Shown: one piece after another, positions 6,067-13,116 of the stretch
Position numbering within the stretch: position 1 is the first letter of the stretch
Layout: each line of letters opens with the position of its first letter
Assembly (NCBI GenBank): GCA_022701925.1
Contig: JAKONM010000189.1
Location: 1 to 15,446, forward strand
DNA length: 15,446 nucleotides
Direction of reading: 5' to 3'
Source: Microbacteriaceae bacterium
Lineage (GTDB): Bacteria; Actinomycetota; Actinomycetes; Actinomycetales; Microbacteriaceae
The notes under the pieces: model-generated
What the model was told of the DNA's origin: nothing
The model's input: the letters and a program-made list of their open reading frames with translations, nothing else
Databases searched by the model: none
Made by a program: the position numbers and the translations under genes

Positions 6067-6939
6067 TCAGGCCGGCGGGGGACCGGCCGGTCGGCCGCTG
6101 AGGGCCAGGACGTTGGCGCCGCAGACCGCCGCGACGCCGGCCACCTGCAGCAGGTCGAGGTGCTGGCCCAGCACGAGGAGGCCGAACAGGGCCGCCGCGA
6201 CGGGATGGGCGCTCTGCAGCATCCCGAACACGGCGCGCGGCAGCCGTCGCAGCACCACGAGGTCCAGCGAGTAGGGCAGCGCCGAGGACAGCAGGCCGAC
6301 CGCGGCGCCGACGGCCAGCACCTGCAGCAGACGCTCCCCGGGCAGCGCGGCCAGCAGCACGACGAGCACGGGCAGGGTCAGCACCGTGCCGACGAAGGCC
6401 GCCACCGCGGTGCCCGTCAGCCCCGGCAGCGCGCCGGCGCGCTCGCTGAGCAGGATGTACGCGGCCCAGAGCGCGGCTGCGGCGAGGCCGAGCGCGAGCC
6501 CGCCCGCGTCCGGGGCCGGTCCGCCGAAGGCGCCGGCCAGCGCCGCCACCCCGGCCAGGGCGAGCAGGGCGACCAGCGCGTCCCGCCGCCGCCGCGCCCC
6601 CAGCAGGGCCACGGCGAGCGGCCCCAGGAACTCGACGGTCACCGCGAGGCCCAGGCCGATGCGCTCCACGGCGCCGTACAGCGCGAGGTTCATGCCGACC
6701 AGCACGACGCCCAGCAGGATGGCGGGCGCCAGCCGCCGCAGCCCGATGCGCTGGAGCGGCGGCCGGACCACCGCGCCGAGCACGATCGCCGAGGTCACCT
6801 GGCGCATCGCGGCGACCCCGAAGGGGCCGACCAGCGGGAAGAGCGTCGCGCCGACCGCCGCGCCGACCTGCAGCGAGGCGGCGCTGGTCAGGACGAGCGC
6901 CACCGCCGGGCGTCGGGCCGCATTCCGCACGGGACTCAT
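6067..6939 (-). CDS. EamA-family (RhtA-like) exporter
   Basis: The 290-residue protein is mostly hydrophobic, with about ten predicted membrane helices in two EamA halves. It follows E. coli RhtA (threonine/homoserine exporter) in several places: an L-F-P-L-V-G-P-F-G-V-A-A-x-R block (about 33-46), a G-L-A-V-T-V-E-F-L-G-P-L-A-V-A-L block (about 97-112), Y-I-L-L-S-E-R-A-G, and S-S-A-L-P-Y-S-L in the second half. It likely exports amino acids or similar small metabolites across the cytoplasmic membrane; the substrate is not determinable from sequence. The start is the minus-strand ATG at 6939, with the weak site GGGATGG upstream. Its leader would contain a G/C inverted repeat at 6954-6971. It is convergent with coaE and divergent from the ferritin-like gene, with no functional link to either. 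Confidence 0.88.
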   Translation of the reverse strand: MSPVRNAARRPAVALVLTSAASLQVGAAVGATLFPLVGPFGVAAMRQVTSAIVLGAVVRPPLQRIGLRRLAPAILLGVVLVGMNLALYGAVERIGLGLAVTVEFLGPLAVALLGARRRRDALVALLALAGVAALAGAFGGPAPDAGGLALGLAAAALWAAYILLSERAGALPGLTGTAVAAFVGTVLTLPVLVVLLAALPGERLLQVLAVGAAVGLLSSALPYSLDLVVLRRLPRAVFGMLQSAHPVAAALFGLLVLGQHLDLLQVAGVAAVCGANVLALSGRPAGPPPA

Positions 6940-6953
6940 CGTTCCATCCCGAA

Positions 6954-6971
6954 CACCCCCGAACGGGGGTG
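6954..6971. repeat. Inverted repeat in the exporter / ferritin-like intergenic region
   Basis: CACCCCC and GGGGGTG form a perfect 7-bp inverted repeat with GAAC between them. It lies 14 nt upstream of the exporter start, so it would fold in that gene's leader or act as a protein site. It is too near the start to be a terminator for either divergent gene. Confidence 0.4.
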
Positions 6972-7002
6972 GTGACGCGGTGAAGACCGCCGTGTCGCAC
7001 CG

Positions 7003-7030
7003 AGGTTCAACCGCGGGATGAACCTAACTT
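7003..7030 (+). promoter_or_regulatory. Candidate promoter/operator of the ferritin-like gene
   Basis: AGGTTCA (7003-7009) and TGAACCT (7019-7025) form a perfect 7-bp inverted repeat with a 9-nt spacer. The last T of the right arm begins TAACTT (7025-7030), which fits the TANNNT −10 pattern. A dimeric regulator bound to the repeat would cover the −10 region and the 16 bases before it. The leader would be about 74 nt long. No standard −35 is present at 17-18 nt. The regulator is unknown; nothing in the window encodes one. Confidence 0.4.
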
Positions 7031-7110
7031 CGCTCTCGGCGCCGGGGTCGAACCGGAGCCCGTCCGGGGATCCGCCCAGGGCGATCCCCCTTCTTGATCC
7101 AGGAGATCAC

Positions 7111-8085
7111 GTGTACGAGAAGAACTTCATCACCGCGGCGGTCAACCGCAGCGCGAAGACCGAGGTCGACCGCCGCAAGCTCTTCACGATGCTGGGCGTC
7201 GCGGGCGCCGGTGCGGCCGTCGCCACGGTCGCCGGCGGCGGCGCCGCGAACGCCGCGGTCACCCTGGGCCCGGCGACGGACGGCGCCGTCCTGAACTTCG
7301 CCCTGAACCTCGAGTACCTCGAGGCCGAGTTCTACCTCCGCGCCGTCACCGGCAAGGGCCTGACCGACGCCGACGCGTCCGGCGCCGAGGGCATCGGCAA
7401 GGTCCACGGCGGCAAGGAGGTGCCGTGGAAGAGCAAGCGCCTCATGATGCACGCCCGTGAGATCGCCCGCGACGAGCGCGAGCACGTCCGCTTCCTGCGC
7501 AAGGCGCTCGGGAACGCCGCCGTCGCGCGTCCGGAGATCGACTTCACCGCGGCCTTCACCGCCGCGGCGAAGGCGGCCGGCGTGATCAAGACGGGCACGT
7601 TCAACCCGTTCGCCAGCGAGCAGAACTTCCTGTTCGGTGCGTTCCTGTTCGAGGACGTGGGTGTCACGGCCTACAAGGGGGCCGCGGGCCTCATCTCGAA
7701 CAAGGGCTACCTGGAGGCCGCCGCCGGCATCCTGGCCGTCGAGGCGTACCACGCCGGTGCCATCCGCGCCCTGCTCTCCGCCGAGGGCAGCGACAAGGTC
7801 AACTCGATCGTCAAGAAGCTCTCCGACGCGCGCGACTCGCTGGACGGCACGAGCGACGACGACCAGGGCATCAACGAGAGCAGCTACGGCGACAAGAAGC
7901 CGATCAACAAGTCGAACCTGGTCCCCACCGACCGCAACGGCATCGTGTACAGCCGCACGCCCGCGCAGGTGCTGAACATCGCCTACCTGAACCCGGCGAA
8001 GGGCGTCACCAAGGGCGGCTTCTTCCCGAAGGGCGTCAACGGCGCGGTGAACTCGACGAGCTTCGACTCCTCGGTCGCTCAGTAG
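7111..8085 (+). CDS. Tat-exported ferritin-like domain protein
   Basis: This 324-residue protein begins with a twin-arginine signal: D-R-R-K-L-F-T-M-L (20-28), a hydrophobic Ala/Gly/Val stretch and an A-A-N-A cleavage site near 48. Export folded through Tat fits a protein that loads its metal in the cytoplasm. The mature part is a four-helix ferritin-like bundle of the Ferritin_2, desiccation-related type. Candidate di-metal ligands are the glutamates in L-E-Y-L-E-A-E-F (68-73), D-E-R-E-H (121-125), F-E-D (180-182) and V-E-A-Y-H (210-214). A C-terminal extension, R-T-P-A-Q-V-L-N-I (282-290) then G-G-F-F-P-K-G-V-N-G, is also seen in that family. The start is GTG 7111, five bases after AGGAG (7101-7105). 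An in-frame ATG at 7018 would add 31 residues and bury the Tat signal, so it is rejected. Physiological role is not established; oxidative or desiccation stress is a guess. Confidence 0.85.
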   Translation: MYEKNFITAAVNRSAKTEVDRRKLFTMLGVAGAGAAVATVAGGGAANAAVTLGPATDGAVLNFALNLEYLEAEFYLRAVTGKGLTDADASGAEGIGKVHGGKEVPWKSKRLMMHAREIARDEREHVRFLRKALGNAAVARPEIDFTAAFTAAAKAAGVIKTGTFNPFASEQNFLFGAFLFEDVGVTAYKGAAGLISNKGYLEAAAGILAVEAYHAGAIRALLSAEGSDKVNSIVKKLSDARDSLDGTSDDDQGINESSYGDKKPINKSNLVPTDRNGIVYSRTPAQVLNIAYLNPAKGVTKGGFFPKGVNGAVNSTSFDSSVAQ

Positions 8086-8097
8086 GACCGCTCGACC

Positions 8098-8130
8098 AGG
8101 CCCCCGTCCGCCACGAGCGGACGGGGGCCT
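8098..8130 (+). terminator. Terminator of the ferritin-like gene
   Basis: Bases 8098-8111 pair perfectly with 8117-8130 (14 bp) around the 5-nt loop CACGA, starting 12 nt after the stop codon. CCTCGCGCG follows instead of a T run. Confidence 0.75.
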
Positions 8131-8135
8131 CCTCG

Positions 8136-8159
8136 CGCGCGCCGGCATGTCGGCGCGCG
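8136..8159. repeat. Inverted repeat upstream of uvrB
   Basis: CGCGCGCCG (8136-8144) and CGGCGCGCG (8151-8159) are perfect inverted copies with GCATGT between. The repeat covers the region where the uvrB −35 would lie and ends 4 nt before the −10 box. It could be an operator or a second arm of the upstream terminator. It bears no resemblance to a LexA box. Confidence 0.4.
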
Positions 8160-8163
8160 GTCG

Positions 8164-8169
8164 TACCGT
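8164..8169 (+). promoter_or_regulatory. −10 box of uvrB, leaderless start
   Basis: TACCGT ends exactly 6 nt before the uvrB ATG at 8176, and the bases between (TGGACC) do not resemble a ribosome-binding site. A leaderless mRNA is expected. No GAAC-N4-GTTC-type LexA site was seen nearby, so SOS control is not apparent. Confidence 0.5.
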
Positions 8170-8175
8170 TGGACC

Positions 8176-10248
8176 ATGCAGCCGACGCGTGCCGTCCGCC
8201 CGTTCCGGGTGGTCAGCGACTACACCCCCGGCGGCGACCAGCCGACCGCGATCGCCGACCTCGCCGGTCGCGTGAAGGCCGGGGAGCCCGACATCGTGCT
8301 GCTGGGCGCGACGGGCACCGGCAAGTCGGCCACCACGGCCTGGTTGATCGAGGCCGTGCAGCGCCCCACCCTGGTGCTGGCCCACAACAAGACCCTCGCC
8401 GCCCAGCTGGCGAACGAGTTCCGCGAGCTGATGCCCGACAACGCGGTCGAGTACTTCGTCTCCTACTACGACTACTACCAGCCCGAGGCCTACGTGCCGC
8501 AGACGGACACCTTCATCGAGAAGGACTCGTCCATCAACGCGGAGGTGGAGCGCCTGCGGCACTCGACCACGAACTCGCTGCTGAGCCGGCGCGACGTGAT
8601 CGTGGTGTCCACCGTGTCGTGCATCTACGGCCTCGGCGCGGCCGAGGAGTACCTGGAGGCGATGGTCGCGCTGCAGACCGGCCAGCGGATCAGCCGCGAC
8701 GCCCTGGTGCGCGGCTTCATCGGCATGCAGTACCAGCGTAACGACTTCGACTTCTCGCGCGGACGCTTCCGCGTGCGCGGCGACACGATCGAGATCATCC
8801 CGGTGTACGAGGAGCACGCCGTGCGCATCGAGATGTTCGGCGACGAGGTGGAGGCGCTCTACTCGCTGCACCCCCTGACCGGCGAGGTCATCGCCAAGCT
8901 GGACGCGGTGTCGATCTTCCCGGCGACGCACTACGCGGCGAGCCCGGCGACGATGGAGCGCGCGATGGGCACCATCCGCACCGAGCTGGACGACCGGCTC
9001 GGTGTGCTGAAGCGGGAGAACAAGCTGCTCGAGGAGCAGCGGCTGCGCATGCGCACCTCGTTCGACCTGGAGATGATGGAGCAGATCGGCTTCTGCAACG
9101 GCATCGAGAACTACTCGCGGCACATCGACGGACGCGCGCCCGGGGCGGCGCCGCACTGCCTGCTCGACTACTTCCCCGACGACTTCCTGACGGTCATCGA
9201 CGAGTCGCACGTCACCGTGCCGCAGATCGGGGCGATGTACGAGGGCGACGCCTCGCGCAAGCGGGTGCTGGTCGAGCACGGGTTCCGGCTGCCCTCCGCG
9301 CTGGACAACCGCCCGCTGACGTGGGAGGAGTTCTCGCAGCGCGTCGGCCAGACCGTCTACCTGTCGGCGACCCCCGGCCGCTACGAGCTCGGCATGGCCG
9401 ACGGCGTGGTCGAGCAGATCATCCGTCCGACCGGCCTGATCGACCCGGAGATCGTGATCAAGCCCTCGAAGGGCCGCGTCGACGATCTGCTCGAGGAGAT
9501 CCGGATCCGCGCCGAGAAGCAGGAGCGCGTGCTCGTCACCACGCTGACGAAGAAGAGCGCGGAGGACCTCACCGACTTCCTCGGCGAGGCGGGCGTGCGC
9601 GTGCGGTACCTGCACGCGGACGTCGACACGCTGCGCCGCGTCGAGCTGCTGACCGAGCTGCGCCAGGGCGTGTACGACGTGCTGATCGGCATCAACCTGC
9701 TGCGCGAGGGCCTGGACCTGCCCGAGGTGTCGCTCGTCGCGATCCTCGACGCCGACAAGGAGGGGTTCCTGCGCTCCTCCACCTCCCTGATCCAGACGAT
9801 CGGCCGCGCGGCGCGCAACGTCTCCGGCCAGGTGCACATGTACGCCGACACCGTCACGGACTCGATGGCGAAGGCCATCGACGAGACGAACCGGCGTCGG
9901 GAGAAGCAGGTCGCGTACAACCTCGAGCGGGGCATCGACCCGCAGCCGCTGCGCAAGCGCATCGCCGACATCACCGACCAGCTGGCGCGCGAGGCGGCCG
10001 ACACCGACCGGATGCTGTCGAAGAAGAACGACGGCGGCGGGCGGCGGCAGCCGGTGCCGAACCTCAAGCGGGAGGGCCTGGCGGCGAAGGGGGCCGCCGA
10101 GCTGGAGGCGGTGATCGCCGATCTGAACACGCAGATGCTGCAGGCGGCGAACGAGCTGAAGTTCGAGCTGGCCGGCCGGCTGCGCGACGAGCTGTCCGAG
10201 ATGAAGGGCGAGCTGCGGCAGATGGAGAAGGCCGGGCACCTGGTCTGA
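8176..10248 (+). CDS. uvrB: UvrABC system protein B
   Basis: The 690-residue helicase-like protein is the damage-verifying subunit of nucleotide excision repair. UvrA loads it onto DNA, and it then recruits UvrC. Visible landmarks are Walker A GATGTGKS (44-51), the β-hairpin region Y-F-V-S-Y-Y-D-Y-Y-Q-P-E-A-Y-V-P (93-108) that inserts between the strands, the Walker B box D-E-S-H (342-345), S-A-T-P-G, and the motif VI segment Q-T-I-G-R-A-A-R-N. A C-terminal UVR motif (about 642-690) is the coiled coil that contacts UvrC. Length is normal and no key residue is missing. The ATG at 8176 gives the usual F-x-V-x-S-D-Y-x-P-x-G-D-Q-P N-terminus. The gene has its own promoter and is separated from uvrA by two envelope-type genes. 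Confidence 0.98.
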   Translation: MQPTRAVRPFRVVSDYTPGGDQPTAIADLAGRVKAGEPDIVLLGATGTGKSATTAWLIEAVQRPTLVLAHNKTLAAQLANEFRELMPDNAVEYFVSYYDYYQPEAYVPQTDTFIEKDSSINAEVERLRHSTTNSLLSRRDVIVVSTVSCIYGLGAAEEYLEAMVALQTGQRISRDALVRGFIGMQYQRNDFDFSRGRFRVRGDTIEIIPVYEEHAVRIEMFGDEVEALYSLHPLTGEVIAKLDAVSIFPATHYAASPATMERAMGTIRTELDDRLGVLKRENKLLEEQRLRMRTSFDLEMMEQIGFCNGIENYSRHIDGRAPGAAPHCLLDYFPDDFLTVIDESHVTVPQIGAMYEGDASRKRVLVEHGFRLPSALDNRPLTWEEFSQRVGQTVYLSATPGRYELGMADGVVEQIIRPTGLIDPEIVIKPSKGRVDDLLEEIRIRAEKQERVLVTTLTKKSAEDLTDFLGEAGVRVRYLHADVDTLRRVELLTELRQGVYDVLIGINLLREGLDLPEVSLVAILDADKEGFLRSSTSLIQTIGRAARNVSGQVHMYADTVTDSMAKAIDETNRRREKQVAYNLERGIDPQPLRKRIADITDQLAREAADTDRMLSKKNDGGGRRQPVPNLKREGLAAKGAAELEAVIADLNTQMLQAANELKFELAGRLRDELSEMKGELRQMEKAGHLV

Positions 10249-10287
10249 GGCACGGCTGCGCGAGGGGCCGGCGTCCGGGCCCCTGGC

Positions 10288-10293
10288 TACAGT
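10288..10293 (+). promoter_or_regulatory. −10 box of the glycerophosphotransferase-like gene, leaderless start
   Basis: TACAGT ends exactly 6 nt before the GTG at 10300. No ribosome-binding site is present. This supports the GTG as both transcription and translation start. Confidence 0.5.
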
Positions 10294-10299
10294 GATCCG

Positions 10300-11550
10300 G
10301 TGCGACGCGTGCTGATCGACCTGCGGCGGCGCGCGCAGACCTCGGTGCTGAAGTCGCTGCGGGGCTCGCGGCTGTTCCCGCGGACGCTCGTCAACCGGCA
10401 GGGCGAGGACGCGCGGCTGGGCGCCTCCTCCCTCGACGCGGCCGTGATGGTCTACTTCCCGGGCGCGCTGGACACGATGTACCAGATCACGCCCTGGCTG
10501 CCGACCTTCGAGGCGGTCCACGACGCCCACCGGCTGGTGGTCGTGTGCCAGGACTCGCGGGTCGCCGCGCAGCTGCGGGAGGGCTCGCGGGTGCCCGTGG
10601 TGACCGTGGCGCGGTACGGCACGCTCGACGGGCTGCTTTCCCGCAGCGACGTGGGGCTCGCCCTGTACGTGAGCCACCTGCCCCGCAACTTCGAGAACCT
10701 GCGGTTCTCCTCGCTGCTCCACGCCTACATCGGGCACGGCGACAGCGACAAGGGCGTGTCCGCGTCGAACCAGCTGAAGGCCTACGACTACTTCTTCGCG
10801 CCGGGCCGGGCCGCCGTCGAGCGGATCGCCGCCCGCCTGATGCGGTTCGACGCGGAGGACCGGGGGATCGTGGTCGGGCAGCCCGTCACGCTCTCCCCGC
10901 CGCCCGCCGACGCCCCGGCGGTCGACGGCCCCCGCACGGTGCTCTACGCCCCGACGTGGGAGGGCGCGCAGCCGTCCGTCGCCTACAGCTCGGTGCTCAG
11001 CCACGGGCAGGCGGTCGTCGACGCGCTGCTGCAGGACCCCCGCTACCGGGTGCTCTACCGCCCCCACCCGCTGACGGGCGTCACCTCCCGCCTGTACGCC
11101 GTCGCCGATCGGGCCGTCCGCGAGTCGATCGCCGCCGCGGGGGAGGGGCACGCCGTGGTCGACGCCGACGCGGAGCCGATCGAGGCGTCGATGGCGCGGG
11201 CCCATCTGCTGGTGGCCGACGTGTCCGCCGTCACGACCGCCTGGCTGCCCTCGCTGCGCCCGCTGGTCGTCACCGTGCCGCACGGCGAGGCCATCAGCGC
11301 GGACTCCGGCCTGCTCGGGGTCGTGCCCCGTCTGCGCGCCGAGGCGGCGGCCGGCATCGGCGACCTGCTCGCGGACGCGCTGGCCGACGAGGCCGGACGC
11401 GACGCGCGGCGCCGCCTGGTGGAGCACTACCTGTCGCCCCACTGGCCGCACGGCTCGCAGCAGCGCTTCGTCGAGGTCGTGGGCCGGGTGCTGGAGGAGC
11501 GGGCCCGGCTGCACGGGCAGGTGCTCGCCGCCGGCGGCTCGGGGGTCTGA
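10300..11550 (+). CDS. CDP-glycerol glycerophosphotransferase-like protein
   Basis: The 416-residue protein resembles the catalytic region of TagF-type enzymes, which transfer glycerol-phosphate from CDP-glycerol to growing teichoic-acid-like polymers at the inner membrane face. Matching motifs are G-H-G-D-S-D-K-G (145-152) for the family's H-G-x-x-x-K-x-x-G, Y-A-P-T-W-E-G (216-222), R-P-H-P (254-257) and A-D-V-S-A-V (306-311) for the D-x-S-S-V loop. The basic N-terminus (R-R-x-L-x-D-L-R-R-R) may bind membrane. The H-G loop differs from the usual H-G-T-P-x-K: aspartate and serine replace threonine and proline, so donor or acceptor may differ. The start is GTG 10300, fixed by the −10 box 6 nt before it. 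The next gene converges on it after 7 nt and is also envelope-related. The protein could instead use another CDP-alditol or be a related glycosyltransferase. Confidence 0.72.
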   Translation: MRRVLIDLRRRAQTSVLKSLRGSRLFPRTLVNRQGEDARLGASSLDAAVMVYFPGALDTMYQITPWLPTFEAVHDAHRLVVVCQDSRVAAQLREGSRVPVVTVARYGTLDGLLSRSDVGLALYVSHLPRNFENLRFSSLLHAYIGHGDSDKGVSASNQLKAYDYFFAPGRAAVERIAARLMRFDAEDRGIVVGQPVTLSPPPADAPAVDGPRTVLYAPTWEGAQPSVAYSSVLSHGQAVVDALLQDPRYRVLYRPHPLTGVTSRLYAVADRAVRESIAAAGEGHAVVDADAEPIEASMARAHLLVADVSAVTTAWLPSLRPLVVTVPHGEAISADSGLLGVVPRLRAEAAAGIGDLLADALADEAGRDARRRLVEHYLSPHWPHGSQQRFVEVVGRVLEERARLHGQVLAAGGSGV

Positions 11551-11557
11551 TCGCGGG

Positions 11558-13051
11558 TCAGCCCGTGACCGCCCGGAGCACCCACCGTCCCTCGCGGAAG
11601 AGCACGGGAGCGTCGCGCAGGCGCTCCGCCGTCGCAGGGGTGACCTGCAGGCCGTCGCCGCGGGTCCACAGGTAGGCGGAGCCGGAGCGCAGATAGCGCA
11701 CGATCTCCCGCTGGAAGGCCGGCTTGTCGATCCGCTCCGAGCCGCGGGAGCCGCGGCCGTCCGGCAGCAGGTAGCCGATGCCGCTCGGGTCCGCCTGCAG
11801 GGGGCAGCCCGCGGCGAGGTCCGGGGTGAGCCGGTCCACGACGGCGAGGACGGTGGGGTCGTCCGCCGTCACGCAGCCGTTCACCTGCTGCACCGCGGCC
11901 CGCAGTGCGGCGACCGGCGGGCGCTCCCACTGACGGCGGGCGTCGTGCCGCACGTTCATCGACACCGCCAGCACGACGACGACGGCGATGACGGCCGGCG
12001 GCGCCCACCGGCCGCGCAGCAGCACGGCGGCGCGCTGGGCGCCCGCGCCGCCGACCAGCGCCAGGGGGGCGGCGGCCAGCGCGGTGTAGTGCTGGAAGAA
12101 CGACGGGGTCGCCAGCAGCAGGGCGGTGCAGGCCGCCAGCAGGGCGACGAGCAGACGGGCCCGGCGGTCGGTCAGCGCAAGGACGGTCATCGCGACGGCC
12201 AGGACCAGCAGCACCAGGCCCACCTCCCGACCGGGGACGCCGGCCAGCGGCGTGGTCTGGCCCGGGGCGGTCACCCCGAGCACCGCGCGCACCCGCTTGC
12301 CGAGGCCGACGGCGTCGTCGGGCCGGGTGAGCTGCGCGACGACCACCTGGTCCCACATGCGCGCGGGCGCGGCGGCGAAGAACGGCACGTACACGGCGGC
12401 GCCCGCGACGAGCCCGCCCGCGAGGAACCGCGCCCGGCCGCCCCGGCCGCCGACCAGCAGGACGGCGAAGGGCACGAGGTACCAGACCTTCAGCCCGACC
12501 GTCAGCCCCGCGGCGGCGCCGGCGAGCAGCCACCACCGGCCGCGTCCCGTGCGGGCGGCGCGCTGCAGCAGCACCAGCGACAGCAGCAGCCCGGTGGTGC
12601 CCGGCGCCTCCAGCACCAGCGACCGCTCGACGTAGACCGCCGAGAACGACAGCGCGTAGAGCGACCCTCCGCAGAGCGCCGCGGTGCGGCCCAGCCGGGC
12701 GAGCACCAGGACCACGAGCGCCGTGTTCAGGCCGCCCAGCAGCGCCACCGCGATGCGCGCGGTGCCGAGGCCGGCGGCGTCGCCGAACAGCTGGCCGACC
12801 AGCGCGGCCGGCGCGGCGAAGACCGCCATGCCGGGCGGCTGCAGGAACAGCACCTCGCGGTAGGGCAGCCGGCCGTGCAGCAGCGACGCCGCGACCGCGT
12901 AGTGCACGCCGTCGTCGTAGGTGCCGACCGAGAGCAGGCCGCTGTGCAGCACGTAGCGGATGCGGACCAGCGCGCCGGCGACCCCGAGCACCGCGGCCAG
13001 CACGGGCACCGCCCACCGCCCGCTCCTCGACGCCGCCACGGACGGGATCAT
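11558..13051 (-). CDS. Polytopic GT-C-type glycosyltransferase
   Basis: The 497-residue protein has an N-terminal membrane helix, then many hydrophobic segments (about ten) and a C-terminal region of about 120 residues that is likely extracytoplasmic. Between the first helices lies Y-D-D-G-V-H-Y (45-51), followed by G-R-L-P-Y-R-E (60-66) and Q-P-P-G (71-74). An acidic pair in the first external loop followed by this pattern is typical of GT-C enzymes of the PMT/ArnT type (PMT_2-like), which use polyprenyl-phosphate sugars. The C-terminal part has a Cys pair (C-V-T and G-C-P-L) that could form a disulphide outside the cell. The acceptor is unknown. The ATG at 13051 lacks a good ribosome site; a GTG at codon 15 preceded by GAGGAGCGG is an alternative. 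It diverges from uvrA. Confidence 0.78.
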   Translation of the reverse strand: MIPSVAASRSGRWAVPVLAAVLGVAGALVRIRYVLHSGLLSVGTYDDGVHYAVAASLLHGRLPYREVLFLQPPGMAVFAAPAALVGQLFGDAAGLGTARIAVALLGGLNTALVVLVLARLGRTAALCGGSLYALSFSAVYVERSLVLEAPGTTGLLLSLVLLQRAARTGRGRWWLLAGAAAGLTVGLKVWYLVPFAVLLVGGRGGRARFLAGGLVAGAAVYVPFFAAAPARMWDQVVVAQLTRPDDAVGLGKRVRAVLGVTAPGQTTPLAGVPGREVGLVLLVLAVAMTVLALTDRRARLLVALLAACTALLLATPSFFQHYTALAAAPLALVGGAGAQRAAVLLRGRWAPPAVIAVVVVLAVSMNVRHDARRQWERPPVAALRAAVQQVNGCVTADDPTVLAVVDRLTPDLAAGCPLQADPSGIGYLLPDGRGSRGSERIDKPAFQREIVRYLRSGSAYLWTRGDGLQVTPATAERLRDAPVLFREGRWVLRAVTG

Positions 13052-13092
13052 GCACCGCCGCGGCTGCGCCCCGGCCTCCGCACAGGCTTGTC

Positions 13093-13110
13093 GTAGGGCT
13101 TCCCTACACT
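13093..13110 (+). promoter_or_regulatory. uvrA −10 box with overlapping inverted repeat
   Basis: TACACT (13105-13110) ends exactly 6 nt before the uvrA GTG, so a leaderless mRNA is expected. GTAGGG (13093-13098) and CCCTAC (13102-13107) form a perfect inverted repeat with a CTT spacer, and the right arm runs into the −10 box. A bound protein would block the promoter. It is not a LexA-type sequence. The 65-nt gap also holds the upstream region of the divergent glycosyltransferase gene. Confidence 0.5.
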
Positions 13111-13116
13111 TCCGGG

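Noticed and set aside
7018..7110. ATG 7018 as start of the ferritin-like gene
   Set aside because: It would place 31 Pro/Ser-rich residues ahead of the Tat signal and overlaps the promoter-like inverted repeat. GTG 7111 has AGGAG five bases upstream.
8131..8175. LexA/SOS box upstream of uvrB or uvrA
   Set aside because: No GAAC-N4-GTTC-like sequence is present at 8085-8175 or 13052-13116; the palindromes found there are different.
7024..11514. Open frame of 1,496 codons on the minus strand, spanning the ferritin-like gene, uvrB and the glycerophosphotransferase-like gene
   Set aside because: It lies opposite three well-supported genes. Its translation is a low-complexity mix of Arg, Val, Asp, Gln and His with no motif, as expected from the antisense phase of high-GC genes.
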